From: Ianthella basta | Taxonomy: Eukaryota; Porifera; Demospongiae; Verongiida; Ianthellidae | NCBI GenBank assembly: GCA_964019415.1 | Contig: OZ025872.1 | Coordinates: 4,805,375 to 4,869,374, forward strand | DNA length: 64,000 nt | Direction: 5' to 3' | In this document: one piece after another, positions 40,276 through 63,505 of the stretch | Layout of the letters: the number at the start of each line of letters is the position of its first letter | Position numbering within the stretch: position 1 is the stretch's first letter | The notes under the pieces: generated by a model | Seen by the model: the letters and a program-made list of their open reading frames with translations, nothing else | Database searches by the model: none | Told to the model about the DNA's origin: nothing | Position numbers and translations under genes: made by a program

Positions 40276-41636
40276 GTGAGCACCACTTTGCAGTGTTGGA
40301 ATGTTCTTCTTGTGAACTTTAGTGTGTTGAAACAGCTTGCTCCCTGGTGCATGTCAGACACGTGCATGGCACCAGATGAGCTCATACTGAAAAACCGATT
40401 GTCCAGTGTAGGTTGTTGTAAGCCTAAACTGGAACCATGCACCTTCTCCATTGCAATTCTCATAATTCCTGGCTAAGGCCCTAATATATACTAGTCTCAG
40501 ACCTGACCCTGAACTTGGGTAGTATAACATTCTTTAACCGTACACATCGGAATGGTGAGTGACAGCTGCTCTGAGATTGTGCCTTTCTTTATAGCAATGA
40601 AGCAGTGAGTAGATGGCAATGCATGAAGTTTTTCCTATCACTAGACATAATAATTATTATGAGTTGTGATTGAAAGTATATAGCTGTGTCTTGTCAATAT
40701 ACCCTACGTACCTTACTTCATTGCCTTCATTCTCTCTCTCTCCCAACATACCTTGCACCCACTGCTTCTGGGTAGGTTGTCCCAAAGTAATGACAGAGCA
40801 ATTGACCATATATATACCCTGGGCTCATCTTGTTTGCCAGTCACCAAGTTCAGTACACACGCTTATTATTGTTTAGTAGCATTTGTCTACTATAGTCCCT
40901 TTACATCTACTGCATGTTCTTATTGTTTGTTCGAATGCTTGAACAAAGGTGCATGACATGTGTTGAAGTGATAAGGGATCATTGTGCTTGACCATCCAAC
41001 AGCTGCAATGTTAGACCTGTATATAGGTAGAATCGAATGATGTGCTGACAGGGATGGCTTTGCTTAGAAGTGCTAGTATTAGTATCTTATTATTGTGCAG
41101 TGTTGACTGGGGGTGTGAGACGTATATATGATTGTATAATTATGCAGCTATCTGATTATAACTGCATGGGACGAGTAAAGCAAAGTCCTTCTCTATTGGG
41201 TGGTGTGAAACCAGAAGTTTTTGTATGTCGTCGCATTGTGCAACAATTTTTGGTACGTTAATTGTGTACATCCATACTATTATATACATTCTAATCAATG
41301 GACTGATGGTACTGTACACCGATCGCGACATCAAAGTACTGTTTATGTTACAAGTCAAGAGATACAAAAAGTACAAAACTTCACATAGAAACTGCACCTT
41401 ATTCACGCTGCCTATATATGTAGTGTACATACATATGCATAATTATGCATGAACTATGTAAACAAGTGGAGTGTCCAATTAGCTGCATCTTCTTCACATT
41501 GGTACAACCTACTACAAGAAATGGGTGTAAGGTGTGTAGGGAAGAGAGAGGGAGGAGGAAGGGAAATGTGCAGGCAAGACGGAACATGTCCTGCCTAATT
41601 CACGAGACATTAAAGATGGGAATTTGTGCTTACCTA
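40276..41636. other. Unassigned sequence between genes E and D
   Basis: No exon or repeat recognised. AT-rich. Confidence 0.4.
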
Positions 41637-41834
41637 TTACTGATGGCCACCAAATCCACCGTACTTGAGAAGGTAGTCTACCACATCTTGTTTCTGTTGT
41701 TGAATAGCCAAGTTCACACACGTGTTACCATAGTTGTCTACATCAAACTTCTTCTGACCAAATTTGGGAAGGAGGTACTTCACTATTTCCAGGTGGCCCT
41801 CCAAAGCAGCAAGGTGGAGGGCATTGCGACCATT
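41637..41834 (-). CDS. Gene D terminal ankyrin exon
   Basis: 198 nt, taacag acceptor, TAA at 41639-41637. Two repeats (NALHLAALEGHLEIVKYLL) ending GGFGGHQ. Undamaged. Confidence 0.75.
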   Translation of the reverse strand, partial: NGRNALHLAALEGHLEIVKYLLPKFGQKKFDVDNYGNTCVNLAIQQQKQDVVDYLLKYGGFGGHQ

Positions 41835-42265
41835 CTGTTAGTGTAATAAGGAAATGAGGATATCAATGCAATTAATTAAGTGAACATCCAGTGCAAGTCA
41901 CGCACACACCAAGGTGCACTATACAAGCCATACACACACACAAGTAGTATGTGGTAGTAGTGCCAATAATATTTATTAACAAACTATTACTATGGTACCA
42001 ATATAATTAACAAATTGCACACAAATGCTTGCAGACACAATACAAATCCCATTGTACATCACAGCAACATGTGTAGTATACACTAAACACTACATCACCA
42101 ACTGCTGTACTGGCTACCTAATTACTGGTACCTCAGGTCCAGGGGATGGTAGCAATGAGGGGATTCCCCAGCTTGTGTATCCACTTTGAAATGTTACGCT
42201 TCAGTATCCCTCATCCACTGCACTTGTTTGCACGATTTTAAACTGATGCTTCCTTTGGTCTTAAT

Positions 42266-42830
42266 TAACCCTATAGCGCTCAAGTTTAAAATTCGCGCCA
42301 TACCCTAAATGCCCAAATTTAAATGGCTGCAATGTTTTTCAGCTTTCTGGCCATTTTTTTCACCTGAACGGCGAACAACGTAAGGAGGAAGATAGTGTAG
42401 AGTGATGTACTCCATGATGTTCAACAGTGTAGCTGGACCAATCCTTACTCTTCGTGCGAGTGCGTGGTGCCATCGAGGAAGACGTCGCATGCTTACTCTC
42501 TAAGCCTATTCTCAGCCCTGAAATGTGACAATGTAAGTACATGAATTGTTGGCGCAGTATCACAGGAAGATGTAGAGTCTGTACTTCACCATTTCGTTAC
42601 ATAGCGTGCGTTCTTTGGCTTTAACTACAGACGGGAAGGACATGGTGTAATGTTGCTCGAACTCAAGCAGTTGCTTGCATGCAGCTTGCGCGACCAAGAG
42701 ACAAGGTACGCTTGCTGAGAGAAGCTTTTGTCACTGGTACATGTCCTTGGAAAACAGTTGCTTGCGTAGAAGACTTGTAACCAGTGAAACAGCGACGTTT
42801 TTCACCACATGCGTATTGTGTGTGTGTGCA
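42266..42830. other. Foreign block in gene D intron
   Basis: Replaces the TG tract found at this position in the related introns. It begins TTAATTAACCCTATAGCGC. No coding frame recognised and no clear right terminus. Confidence 0.4.
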
Positions 42831-43013
42831 CATAAATATGTTGTGTGGGGAAGTGCTTATGAGTTTGGGAATGAGTGATTTAAGTACTTGGGTAAGCCTG
42901 TGTCTCTTACTGTTGTTAGCCTCACATACATAGGACAACTGAACACCTGACTGAGATATTGCTTACAAAGGCTGCTTCGAGGCAGTAATGCATATAGTAA
43001 AGTACACACTCAC

Positions 43014-43115
43014 ATTGTTCACTTCATGCAGTGAGCTTTTATATTCCTCCAACAGCATTCTCACTAGCTCAACACTGCCACCATAAGCAGCTTGCAGCAG
43101 TGCAGTACTTCCAGA
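43014..43115 (-). CDS. Gene D ankyrin exon
   Basis: 102-nt phase-0 exon (STALLQAAYGGSVELVRMLL), undamaged, with normal splice sites. Confidence 0.75.
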
Positions 43116-43792
43116 CTGTGCAAGAGATAATAATAATCTGAGAGTGGAGTACTTGGAACAATCAACATTGCATTTGTGTGAAGATGCACAATGTGTGTGC
43201 GCGCATGTGCGTGTGCATATGTGTGTATATATGTGTGCGTGCTTGCGCAAGTGTGTGTGTTTGTGTGTGTTTGAGATTCATGTCTGTGATTAGGTGCAAT
43301 AGCCCTAAAGAATTCATTTTCATTGATGCAAAGATTCTCCCCTCAGGTGATACCAATATAATTCTCACATTGCTGAATCAGCGAGAAGACAATTTATAGT
43401 GCCTGACAAAACACACTCACAACTGTTATTGACTTCAAGACCTAGTCTTGTTCACATCCACTATTTCTCTTTGCAATAATAGGAGCTGGTGCACAAGACT
43501 ATTCAAGACCAGTGATCACCATTGTTGTCAGCAACTCACAATAGCGGGTGCAATGTAGTCTGTTACTGGTTGTATGTAGCTGAATAATAGAGAATTGGGT
43601 GACGTCTGCAAGTGGTTAATACCATGTTCATGCACCCTTCTGGGGCCCATAAAGCTAAAAGTACTAGATCTCTCCATTTACCATTTTACATGCATGTCCA
43701 GGTGATACCATTTATGTTATCACATGCTAAAATTAGCACAAACAGAGCCTGTACTTTGGACACACTTCCTTCTCCCATTCCACCCCACACAC

Positions 43793-43923
43793 CTTGTTCC
43801 TGTCCTGTGGATCCATCTTCACTTCATGAATCAAGTAGCATGCCACCTCACAGTGACCATTCTGGGCTGCCCAGTGCAACATGGTGTAGTCATTGCTGTC
43901 TCTTTCATGGACCCTTGTTGGAA
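43793..43923 (-). pseudogene. Truncated two-repeat ankyrin exon, gene D
   Basis: Only the 3' 131 nt of the 204-nt class exon remain (VHERDSNDYTMLHWAAQNGH onward), with a normal AAG|gtgtgt donor. Confidence 0.75.
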
Positions 43924-44203
43924 GTGGATGCGGCGCGTCAGCTATGTAAGCGTAAGCTTACTCACTGTCAGTCACGTCAGTCACAGCTTTTCCCAGAACT
44001 GTGTCTTTAACCAAAACTTGTACCCCAGCTCGTAGCTAACCAGTTCCTTTCTCGGCTTTGGTTCGTAGCGGCATTATCGCTTTACCCTGTTTCTCAGCAA
44101 AACAAGTGAGCCGGGTGAACTGTGCATCATATGTTGTGGCATTAGTTACTATTCCTTATAATTATCACAGCTGCAGTTTCTTTGCTATAGACCACGGGCC
44201 TAA

Positions 44204-44362
44204 GCCACGCCCATGCTCTAAGTCCGTATTTAGAGCATAGCGTGAACGCCGCGCGTGCCACGCCCATGCTCTAAATTGGTATTTAGAGCATAGCACGAAC
44301 GCTGCATGTGCCACGCCCATGCTCTAAATCGGCATTTAGAGCATAGGCGCGAACGCCGTGTG
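44204..44362. repeat. Three tandem 53-bp hairpin units
   Basis: Units start at 44204, 44257 and 44310 ('gccacgcccatgctctaa'). Each contains the inverted pair 'atgctctaaa..tttagagcat'. Copies differ at a few positions. Confidence 0.9.
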
Positions 44363-45138
44363 TCGAACAGACCACGGTGCAAAACAACACCCGGGGTTTC
44401 TACGTTTAGAAACATCGTTTAGACGCACGTTACCATGGCAACGTGATCTAATATGGTATTAGTGCATAGTATAGTTTCAACTATAATATTACAGCTACAA
44501 TTAATGCTAGCTCTGTCCTTCCATGGACAGAGGTAGCATTATAAAAACTAATTGAATAAGTTACGTCCAAATGTGAATGAGACACAATACATAATGAAAG
44601 TAAAAGCATTAATACAACAATTACAATAATACGATATTATTATCATACAATGTTTTACACGTTAAGACATAAATATAGAAAAATGTACTTAATACAAACT
44701 GCGCACTATCCATTCTGGGCCTACCTACGTACACAAAATTATATATAGCTACAGTGGAATACGCTAAACAAGCAAGTGAAGTGTCCACTAAACTGCATCC
44801 TAGATCTTCACATTGGTGCTACCTACAGGAAGTAATGGGTGTATGGTATGTAGGGAAGAGAGGAGGGAGGAGGAGGGAAAATCTGCAGGCAAGACAGGAC
44901 ATGTCCTGCCTAATTCACGAGACAGTTGACACCTATAGAGCTATAGCCTGCTAGAAAGGTGCATGCAATCTCGTCACCAGAGACTAACACACTTGAGGTG
45001 CCCTATGTGTTAATGAGCCATATTCTTTCTTGCCCACTCTAAGCTGGCAAGAGTTGCATCATTTCAGTTCGTCTTGACACATTATTACAAACTGGAGACT
45101 AATACATGTGTGACTAGACTAATACTATGAGTTACACA

Positions 45139-45401
45139 CACAGATATTGAGGTGCTGCAGAGGTTCATTGCTGCTTGGTGTATTGTTGCTAGAAGGGGGG
45201 GGGGGGGGGTTACTGGAGCAGATCGCAGCAGGAAGCATTAATTCAATAGAACAAGACGTTTCGATCCAAAGATCTTCATCAATTGTATATGATATACAAC
45301 TGATGTGAAGATCTTCGGATCGAAAAGTCTTGTTCTATTGAATCAATGCTTCCTGCTGCAATCTGCTCCAGTAACTCTCCCCTTTCTAGCACAGATATTG
45401 A
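45139..45401. mobile_element. Palindromic insertion with 12-bp target duplication
   Basis: Insert 45151-45389 is flanked by CACAGATATTGA on both sides (45139-45150, 45390-45401) and is absent from the matching site near 17930 in the gene B flank. From 45187 it is a near-perfect palindrome with arms of about 100 bp and almost no loop; a G run at about 45197-45209 sits in the left arm. Confidence 0.85.
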
Positions 45402-45656
45402 AGTTTTGACAAGACATTACAAGAAACCAAAGGCTGTGCATACAATGGGAAGATGGTACTGCACAGATAAGGATTGGGGGTAGGCCTTAGGCAAAAGGGA
45501 GTCCCAGCGCATACCACTACGTATATACAACAATAGAGGGAGTTAGATACCAACAATAGCAACAGAGAGAGATTAGTGGGAATTCATCTGGCGGCAGACA
45601 AGTGACACCAGGTGCATGACATGGAGTCATTAAAGATGGGAACTTGTGCTTACCTA

Positions 45657-57301
<11,645 letters not shown>

Positions 57302-57599
57302 TTCAGCTTATAATTATATTATACCCACAGCACGGAGATGTACATACAACTATATCTATAGGCAAAATTGGTCGTAAGTATACATACATGTGAGAGTCGC
57401 CAGTAAAAATTAAAAGCAAATTTTGGATATTTTCCAGGATTTTCGGTAGCCGCACAAATTCTTTGAATGTTTAGTAAGTTTGGGTGCACCTGAGTTTCCA
57501 TTGCCGAGACATCATCAGCTAAATGTAACCGACTCACCATTTCATTTATATACACCAGATAAAAAACTGGCATATATATGAAAGGGCCCTCCCATTTAA
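57302..57599. repeat. Copy of gene B intron segment, left half
   Basis: Matches 28728-29039. The right half resumes at 59914 after the TTAA insertion. Confidence 0.8.
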
Positions 57600-59909
57600 C
57601 GCATTTGTCCCGAATGACGCCATTTGTTAGATTGCGGATAATCCCGAATGACGCATATATGCGTCATGGCGAACTAGGCTCAGAAAACGTCACTTTTCTC
57701 TGGCTACGAGCAGCCCACGGCAGCGTTTCTTTCACCGGACTTGCAGCAGTATAAGAGCCTTCCTTTGGCATACCTACCTCATTTCCTGATCACGCAAGCT
57801 GCGCGAAACGAACTACTTTATTTTGCGAGCGATAATACGTAACGTTTCTTGCTCGTATTTTTAAGCTTTGGTACTCGTGCGCTGGCATGAATTTGTGTAC
57901 GAAGGACTCCACATCTTCCTGTAATACTGTTTCAAGCAGCAAATGTTCATCGTCATGCTTTGGGGCTGAGAAGAGGCTCGGACAATACGAATGTTTGCAG
58001 GCTTGCTCACAGGAGTCACATACGCGTGCGAAGGGTCCAGATTGTGCTTGAGAATGCTGTCGACTGTCCTGGACTACTTCTTGAAACAGAGCATTCCTCC
58101 TACATTGCTGTTAGGGTGAAGATTCGAAATGGCCTTAAAGCGTGAAACACGGCATGGCGAATTTCTTCGTATGCGCAGCCATTTTAATTTCGGAAGTGGG
58201 AGCTGGCGCGCAATTTAGGGTAAAGCGGGGGAATAGACCGGTTGCGCGTAACTCAGGAATGTTGTGGTTAAGGCGATAATTGCATATGACGTCATCACTG
58301 GTGGCAGTTTAATACATTGAAAAGATAGGGGAAAAGGTGTTGCACCGGCAACCTCGAGCGCTTCTTGCCGAATGTTCCCATTTAGATGGCTCAGCTGAAT
58401 GGTTCGCACGAGTACGCACCTGACGGTTGTTGATTGAAGTTGCTAAGATATACGGTTGCCGAGATCGAGACTCGTGAAAAGGGATTCGCCGACATGAGCG
58501 ACCAGAATGTGGTGAACGAAGACTTCTTGACATGATTTCGGTGAAAGCACCACAGCAGGCACCGAGATGGAGACGTCTGGAGTGGGACTAACCGGCGAAT
58601 AACGGCTAATAAGGCTATGACCCGCACCCTTGCGTTACCATCGCTACCTGTAGCTAACCTTTATAATTTGTAGGTGGTAGTTCAACTAGAAGCTATTCCA
58701 TATGCAGGAGTGTCGAAAAATCCTGTAAAGAAGTATCGTTCGCCACATATTCGTCGGCGAGTGCCCCTTTATGAGTCTCTATCTCGGTGGCCATAGGCCG
58801 TATCAACCTCAATCAACGACTGTCAGGTGCGTATTTGTGCGTACCATCCAGCCGAGACATCTAAACGGGAACATTCGGCACGAAGCGCTCGAGGCTGCCG
58901 GTGCAACACCTTTTCCCCTATATTTTCAATGTATTAAACTGCCACCAGTGATGACGTCATAGGCAATTATGACGTACTGCATTCCTAAACGCTTATACGC
59001 AACTGGTCTATTCGGGATATAATTTCATCGTGGTAACTAAGATATTACATTTTACGAAAACTACAAAGGGTACCAGAACGAATTTCTCTAAGATGTCGGA
59101 GAAGACATGGCTCTTTCATATTGTACACAAATCATCTCAAATCGGTTATGGCAGGGAAAGCACGGTAGCCTGATTCATTTTCTTAGAAATTTTACAGCGA
59201 AATGGCCGATGGGGTAATTTGAAATGCCATGTGTTGGGAATGGCTGAAGTGAAAGTGAACTGCTACAGTGCATTGAAATGGAAACAAAAAACAGATGCGT
59301 GAATCCTGGTTGTAGACATTGTAGAACTATTGGACAATGTCACACCTTCGAATTGGAGGATTTCTTTCAAAGGAATGAAATATGTGTGATACTGTGCGTT
59401 TCGCTTGGCACACGTCTTCCAGCGTGCATCATCGACAGACCTCTGGCATCTAGACCCTTGTACTCCATCTCCTAAGCTCAGCTTTGTACTTCGTGATAGT
59501 TTGAAAGTCATTCTTTGTCCGAAATACCTGCATTTAACGAATAATGTCAATAGACCCCGTAATTCTTCGCAACGCTGCTCAGCAGTTTGAGCACTTTAGT
59601 CGATCTTCTTTGCACCAAGCCTCCCTCACTGTGTATGCTACCTCAGGATATCAACTAAGCTCTGATTTTGGCAAAGGTGTGCTTTCAACGTATAATTTAA
59701 GCTGTAAATTACCATAAACTTTCTGATAACCCTGTGATACCAATGTCTTCTAGCAAAGATATTGAATGCAGGGAACCGTCGTATACTGGGCTTGGTTGTG
59801 ATGGATTATCAGGCGGTTTGTGCCTGTCTTCGTTGAATGTGAGCTGACTTTCCAAATTACCCCATATTTCAAATTACCCCGCTTTACCCTAAACTTCGAG
59901 ACTAATGGG
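57600..59909. mobile_element. TTAA-flanked piggyBac-like element, non-autonomous
   Basis: 2310 bp between two TTAA copies (57596-57599 and 59910-59913); the uninterrupted target is seen at 29035-29045. Termini CGCATTTGTCCCGAA and, inverted, CCCATTAGTCTCGAA match at 12 of 15 positions. TTAA targets are the hallmark of piggyBac. No transposase frame was found. It contains a large inner inverted repeat. Confidence 0.75.
58228..59020. repeat. Large foldback inside the TTAA element
   Basis: Arms about 58228-58545 and 58700-59020, roughly 85 percent complementary, with a loop of about 155 bp. The outer ends read 'gaatagacc(g/a)gttgcg'. Both arms share an open stretch (LNGNIR.EALE.AGATPFP). Confidence 0.8.
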
Positions 59910-59913
59910 TTAA

Positions 59914-60085
59914 GTCTTGACGAATTCAGTCTCATTTTGTACCGTATTGATGTTTAATTGAGCAATAAACTGTGGCAATTGTCTACTGTAGTGAGAATCA
60001 AGCCGTCAGCAGAGTAATGCTCATGTTACACTGGCCAAATGTTCCAGTGAGCGTGTGCAAGAGGTTATGGAAAGTATGAAACCAA
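59914..60085. repeat. Copy of gene B intron segment, right half
   Basis: Matches 29041-29210 ('gagcaataaactgtggcaat'). Confidence 0.85.
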
Positions 60086-61131
60086 GGGCGACTTTGTGCA
60101 GATGAAAGATACAAAGTGTAGTTTATATAATACAGAAGGGATGACTTATCCAAGCACATTCATTTAAATGGTTCAAAAGTATCACTCAGCAGCATTTTCT
60201 GCCTATTCGAAGATGCCAATTTTGGGTGGCAATTTTTGAAGTATAATGCTAACTAGTTTAATGATCCTTGGGTTTCTGCAAAAGTCTGTGGTGCTGACTC
60301 CGCAAGTTCAAACAGAACATGATCAAGAGATGGCAGAAGACTGGTTGTGTGAGAGATTATCCAAGAAGTGGACCACCCAAGCGAGCGCATCACATGACGC
60401 TCTCGTGACAAACCATATATGGAGTACAAAACAGAAGCAAGCAGATGACGTCACTCAACGTGCGTCGGGTTTGAAGTGCCTGATTCCTTCGTATAAAGGG
60501 TTGAAACGTCGATGCCTTCGAAGTTTGAGAACGAAGAAGACATCAGCTCTGTTTCCCTCTTAACAAAGCTTCTTCTTGTCTTCTTAAATGTTGTTTCTTG
60601 CCACCGCCGGATATGACGTTCGATCTCTCAATCCTCACAAATCACGCGCACATCACATGCAGCAAATGCGTAGTCATGGCAACACAGGAATTTCACACCT
60701 CAAGGTGTGAATACCTCAAGGTTCACTTTATGTAAACGGACTGGACATGTTCCACATGTGTGAACGCCGTTTTCTTGAAATCAGACTACTCGTAATTCTG
60801 AAGCGTAGTAAAGCGTAATAGGAAGCTCATCGAGTGCATTTTCACGCTATGTGCTTAACTCAAAATCATGTGTTGCCACCAAATAGGCCCTTTTCGCAAA
60901 TCCTATCACAAAATTAATAGTTAATACTGCTAGATCAAAGTGTACATGTACAGTACAGTACATTCACTAGTACATCATATGCTAATATATGAACCTGTAT
61001 TGAATTGGGTATGATTATTCCAGTCATACAGGTGAACACCTGAATATACACACACACACGACATTCATCCTGAACTCCTGCTATATATACACAGTGCTGA
61101 GAACATTGTTTATTAAGTAAATTATAATTAC
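60086..61131. other. Unassigned sequence
   Basis: No exon recognised; later kinase exons may lie here but could not be identified. Confidence 0.35.
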
Positions 61132-61971
61132 CTTGTCTCCATCCACCATGGCCAGCAGTTGAGTGTGGACTGCTATGATGTCTGGTCTATCCTTTGGGTT
61201 GTCATTCAAACAGGACTCGATCAGGGGTTGCAGGGGATGGTCCTCATTCAGTTTGGAGAGGTCTTCTCTACGACGTACAGACTCTTGAACGGTACCGATA
61301 CCAGTGAGATCCCTCCTGGGAGGTTGCTGAGTGGCTATTTCCAGCATGAGCACACCAAGGGAGAAAATGTCAACCTTCTCATTGTAGTGGGAATTGCCCG
61401 CCACCGCTGCTTCAGGGGGCATGAAAGAGACCTGCCCTGGAAGCGATGTGGTGAAGTACTCTGCTGTCTTCAACTTGGACTGGCCAAGGTCACCGATCTT
61501 CACCACGCCGTCGGCATCCAACAAGATGTTCTTATCTGTGAGGTCTCTGTGTACAATGGGAGGAGAGCGCATGTGGAGGAAGTGGAGTCCCAGAACAATC
61601 TGAATGCAAATCGCCAACTGCTTCAGGCGACTCAGTTGACCTCTGTTCCGTTCCAGATATTGCTGCAGGTTTTCGGTCATCAGCTCCATCACTAGTATGG
61701 GCTCGTCAGTCGTCTTGTTGTAGAACGCTCCCTTGAACCCCACCACGTGAGGATGTTCCACACCCTCAAGAAGATCGCACTCGTTCCGAAAGCCCTGGAG
61801 CACCGTGTCATCCCAATGTCTATAGAGTCGTTTCACGGCCACCGCTTTTCCGTCCAGCCGTCCTAAATGCACCACGCTATTGCCACCGTCATTGAGCCTT
61901 TCGCCGATCTCCAGGGAAGGAGGCTTGGGACGGAAGTAGCGGGAGGCGCCGGAGGGACGAGAGAGTGCCAT
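61132..61971 (-). CDS. Protein kinase (TKL-like), first exon
   Basis: 840 nt, ATG at 61971, donor GACAAG|gtaatt, phase 0, 280 codons. Kinase domain in order: degenerate glycine loop NDGGNSVVHLG (about 27-37), lysine in VAVKRL (K47), helix-C glutamate in FRNECDLL (E64), hinge VMELMTENLQQYL, catalytic HRDLTDKN (141-148), DLG at 161-163 in place of DFG, MPPEA in place of APE, and VDIFSLGVLMLEIAT. The key K, E, D and N are kept, so it may be active. DLG and the HRDLTDKN loop fit TKL-type or sponge-expanded kinases. The C-terminal part must lie in further exons. An upstream in-frame stretch to 62028 lacks an ATG. Confidence 0.85.
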
Positions 61972-62200
61972 CTGAACGTAGGTATACCAGTGGTTTCTCC
62001 AAGTCACTCTTTGCAACGTCTTCCCCACGATAACAGTGCTACTGGTGACCGGATGTGGGCTGCGGGGACGAGACTAGATAGGCCGGTATGAGGCCCCGAC
62101 TACGCACGTGCGCCGTGGGATCAAGGTTAGTAACTCTCGTACTCAGCCCACTTCCGTCCGCAAGTGGGCTGGGTACGAAACTACCGGTAGGTCAAGGTTG
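61972..62200. promoter_or_regulatory. Region upstream of kinase start
   Basis: GC-richer than its surroundings (about 62040-62180) and likely holds the promoter or 5' UTR. No specific box could be assigned. Confidence 0.3.
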
Positions 62201-62204
62201 GCAG

Positions 62205-63455
62205 TGGCGGATCCAGAGTGGTGCCTGGGGTGCCCACGCACCACCTGTGATGTTCTCAGTAGCAGAGACGTGTTAAGGTAGCAGCACTGGCTAAAAGCTA
62301 ATTTCTTTAGGGTACATTACATTTGTGTATGTATCTCTCAAACCACACAAGCAACAATTTGACCATTGTAAATGTAATTGACATGAACATTCCCCACAAA
62401 TTGGTGATATTACTTTATAATATTGATCAGTACTTCCCTTAATGAGACAACCAAATTGGAAGTGAGATTTATTACTTCAGGTGAGGTTGAGCAGTTTCAG
62501 GAATATATTATCTTCTTCTGTTCCAAAAGGCTGAATATGATCAAACCTGGGATATATGCAATCTACGTGTGCAGTAATCTATGGCAACAATCTAGCACTT
62601 TCCAATTTATTAGCAAGGCATTCCCTGTTCCTTTCCAAATTGCAAAACTCATGATAACTCGCTCAAAGATACAATCTTCCGAGATTGCTGCTAGATAGTT
62701 CTCTGTATATGGGTGCATGCTTCATGGTAAGAGATATCACATCTGGATTGGTTGATATGAGCCACACTGTTATAAATTAAATTCACTGTGATGATCACAC
62801 CCATTAGCGCTCACACTAAAAGTGTGATTGATCCCACCTTTCATTTGGTGTGATGGTCACACTGAATCCGTCATTATCGCTATTGCAAATCGTGCGCTGT
62901 CATTTTCTTGTACAAATGCACAATGTATTAACGTATAATTATGTACAAATGTATGCTTGCAGAAATGTGAAGAGATTCATGGACTAAATCTAAGTATAGG
63001 ATTGCACACATTCACTCTAGCACACAATGTGTACATGCATGCACAGCATGCATACTTATATGTCACAAAAATGCTTGATCCATCTGCATGCACACATACA
63101 AGCACATATGCAACAAGTGTTGTTTATAATTACAAATGCATCAACACTTTCACCCAGAGGTCCCCCCGACACCATTTCAGACTTTTGGAAGATAATTTGA
63201 GACACTAAACCCACTGTACATGTGATCATCATACTAATACAGGTTCAAGAGAATGGAAAGTTGTAGCTAGTGTACGCACTGCAAAACATTTCCTGCATTA
63301 TAATATACAGATCCCATTGTCGTTCACATGAATGCAGTGTATACCAGGTATGCTACAAAGCGGTAGTACACAAGTATAATGTTGTACATAGGTGGTTTCC
63401 TGGTTGAAACTAAAATGGCATAGGTGCTGTACAGGGTGTGTTTCCTAAGCTATGA
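62205..63455. other. Unassigned sequence with repeat fragments
   Basis: 'cagtggcggatccagag' at about 62205 resembles an hAT transposon end but no partner end was seen. A short inverted block with 'tgtgatggtcacact' lies at 62790-62870. Confidence 0.4.
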
Positions 63456-63505
63456 ACTGAATGAGGGCTTCCAAGTTGAGCTCAACTTGGAAGCCCTCAT
63501 TCAGT
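63456..63505. repeat. 50-bp perfect palindrome
   Basis: Positions 63456-63480 are the exact complement of 63481-63505 with no loop, centred on gagctc. Confidence 0.97.

Larger units (their letters stand above)
41637..43923 (-). pseudogene. Gene D: ankyrin paralog fragment
   Basis: Three exons of the family survive: a truncated 204-nt class exon (43923-43793), an intact 102-nt class exon (43115-43014) and an intact terminal exon with stop (41834-41637). Phases are all 0. The upstream part is cut at about 43923 and replaced by unrelated DNA with a 53-bp triple repeat. There is no start codon or N-terminal domain. It could be a broken gene or an alternative 3' end for gene C, since the gene C stop lies upstream. 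Confidence 0.65.

Noticed and set aside
42266-42830. piggyBac-like element
   Set aside because: The left end TTAA-CCCTATAG fits, but no matching inverted terminus next to a TTAA was found on the right.
58215-58962. Genes in the foldback arms
   Set aside because: The shared frame is only the same repeat read from its two arms; no start, splice sites or domain.
61159-61695. 178-codon plus-strand frame
   Set aside because: Antisense of the kinase exon, which has all kinase motifs in order.
61972-62028. Upstream extension of the kinase
   Set aside because: The frame stays open but contains no ATG; the first ATG is at 61971.
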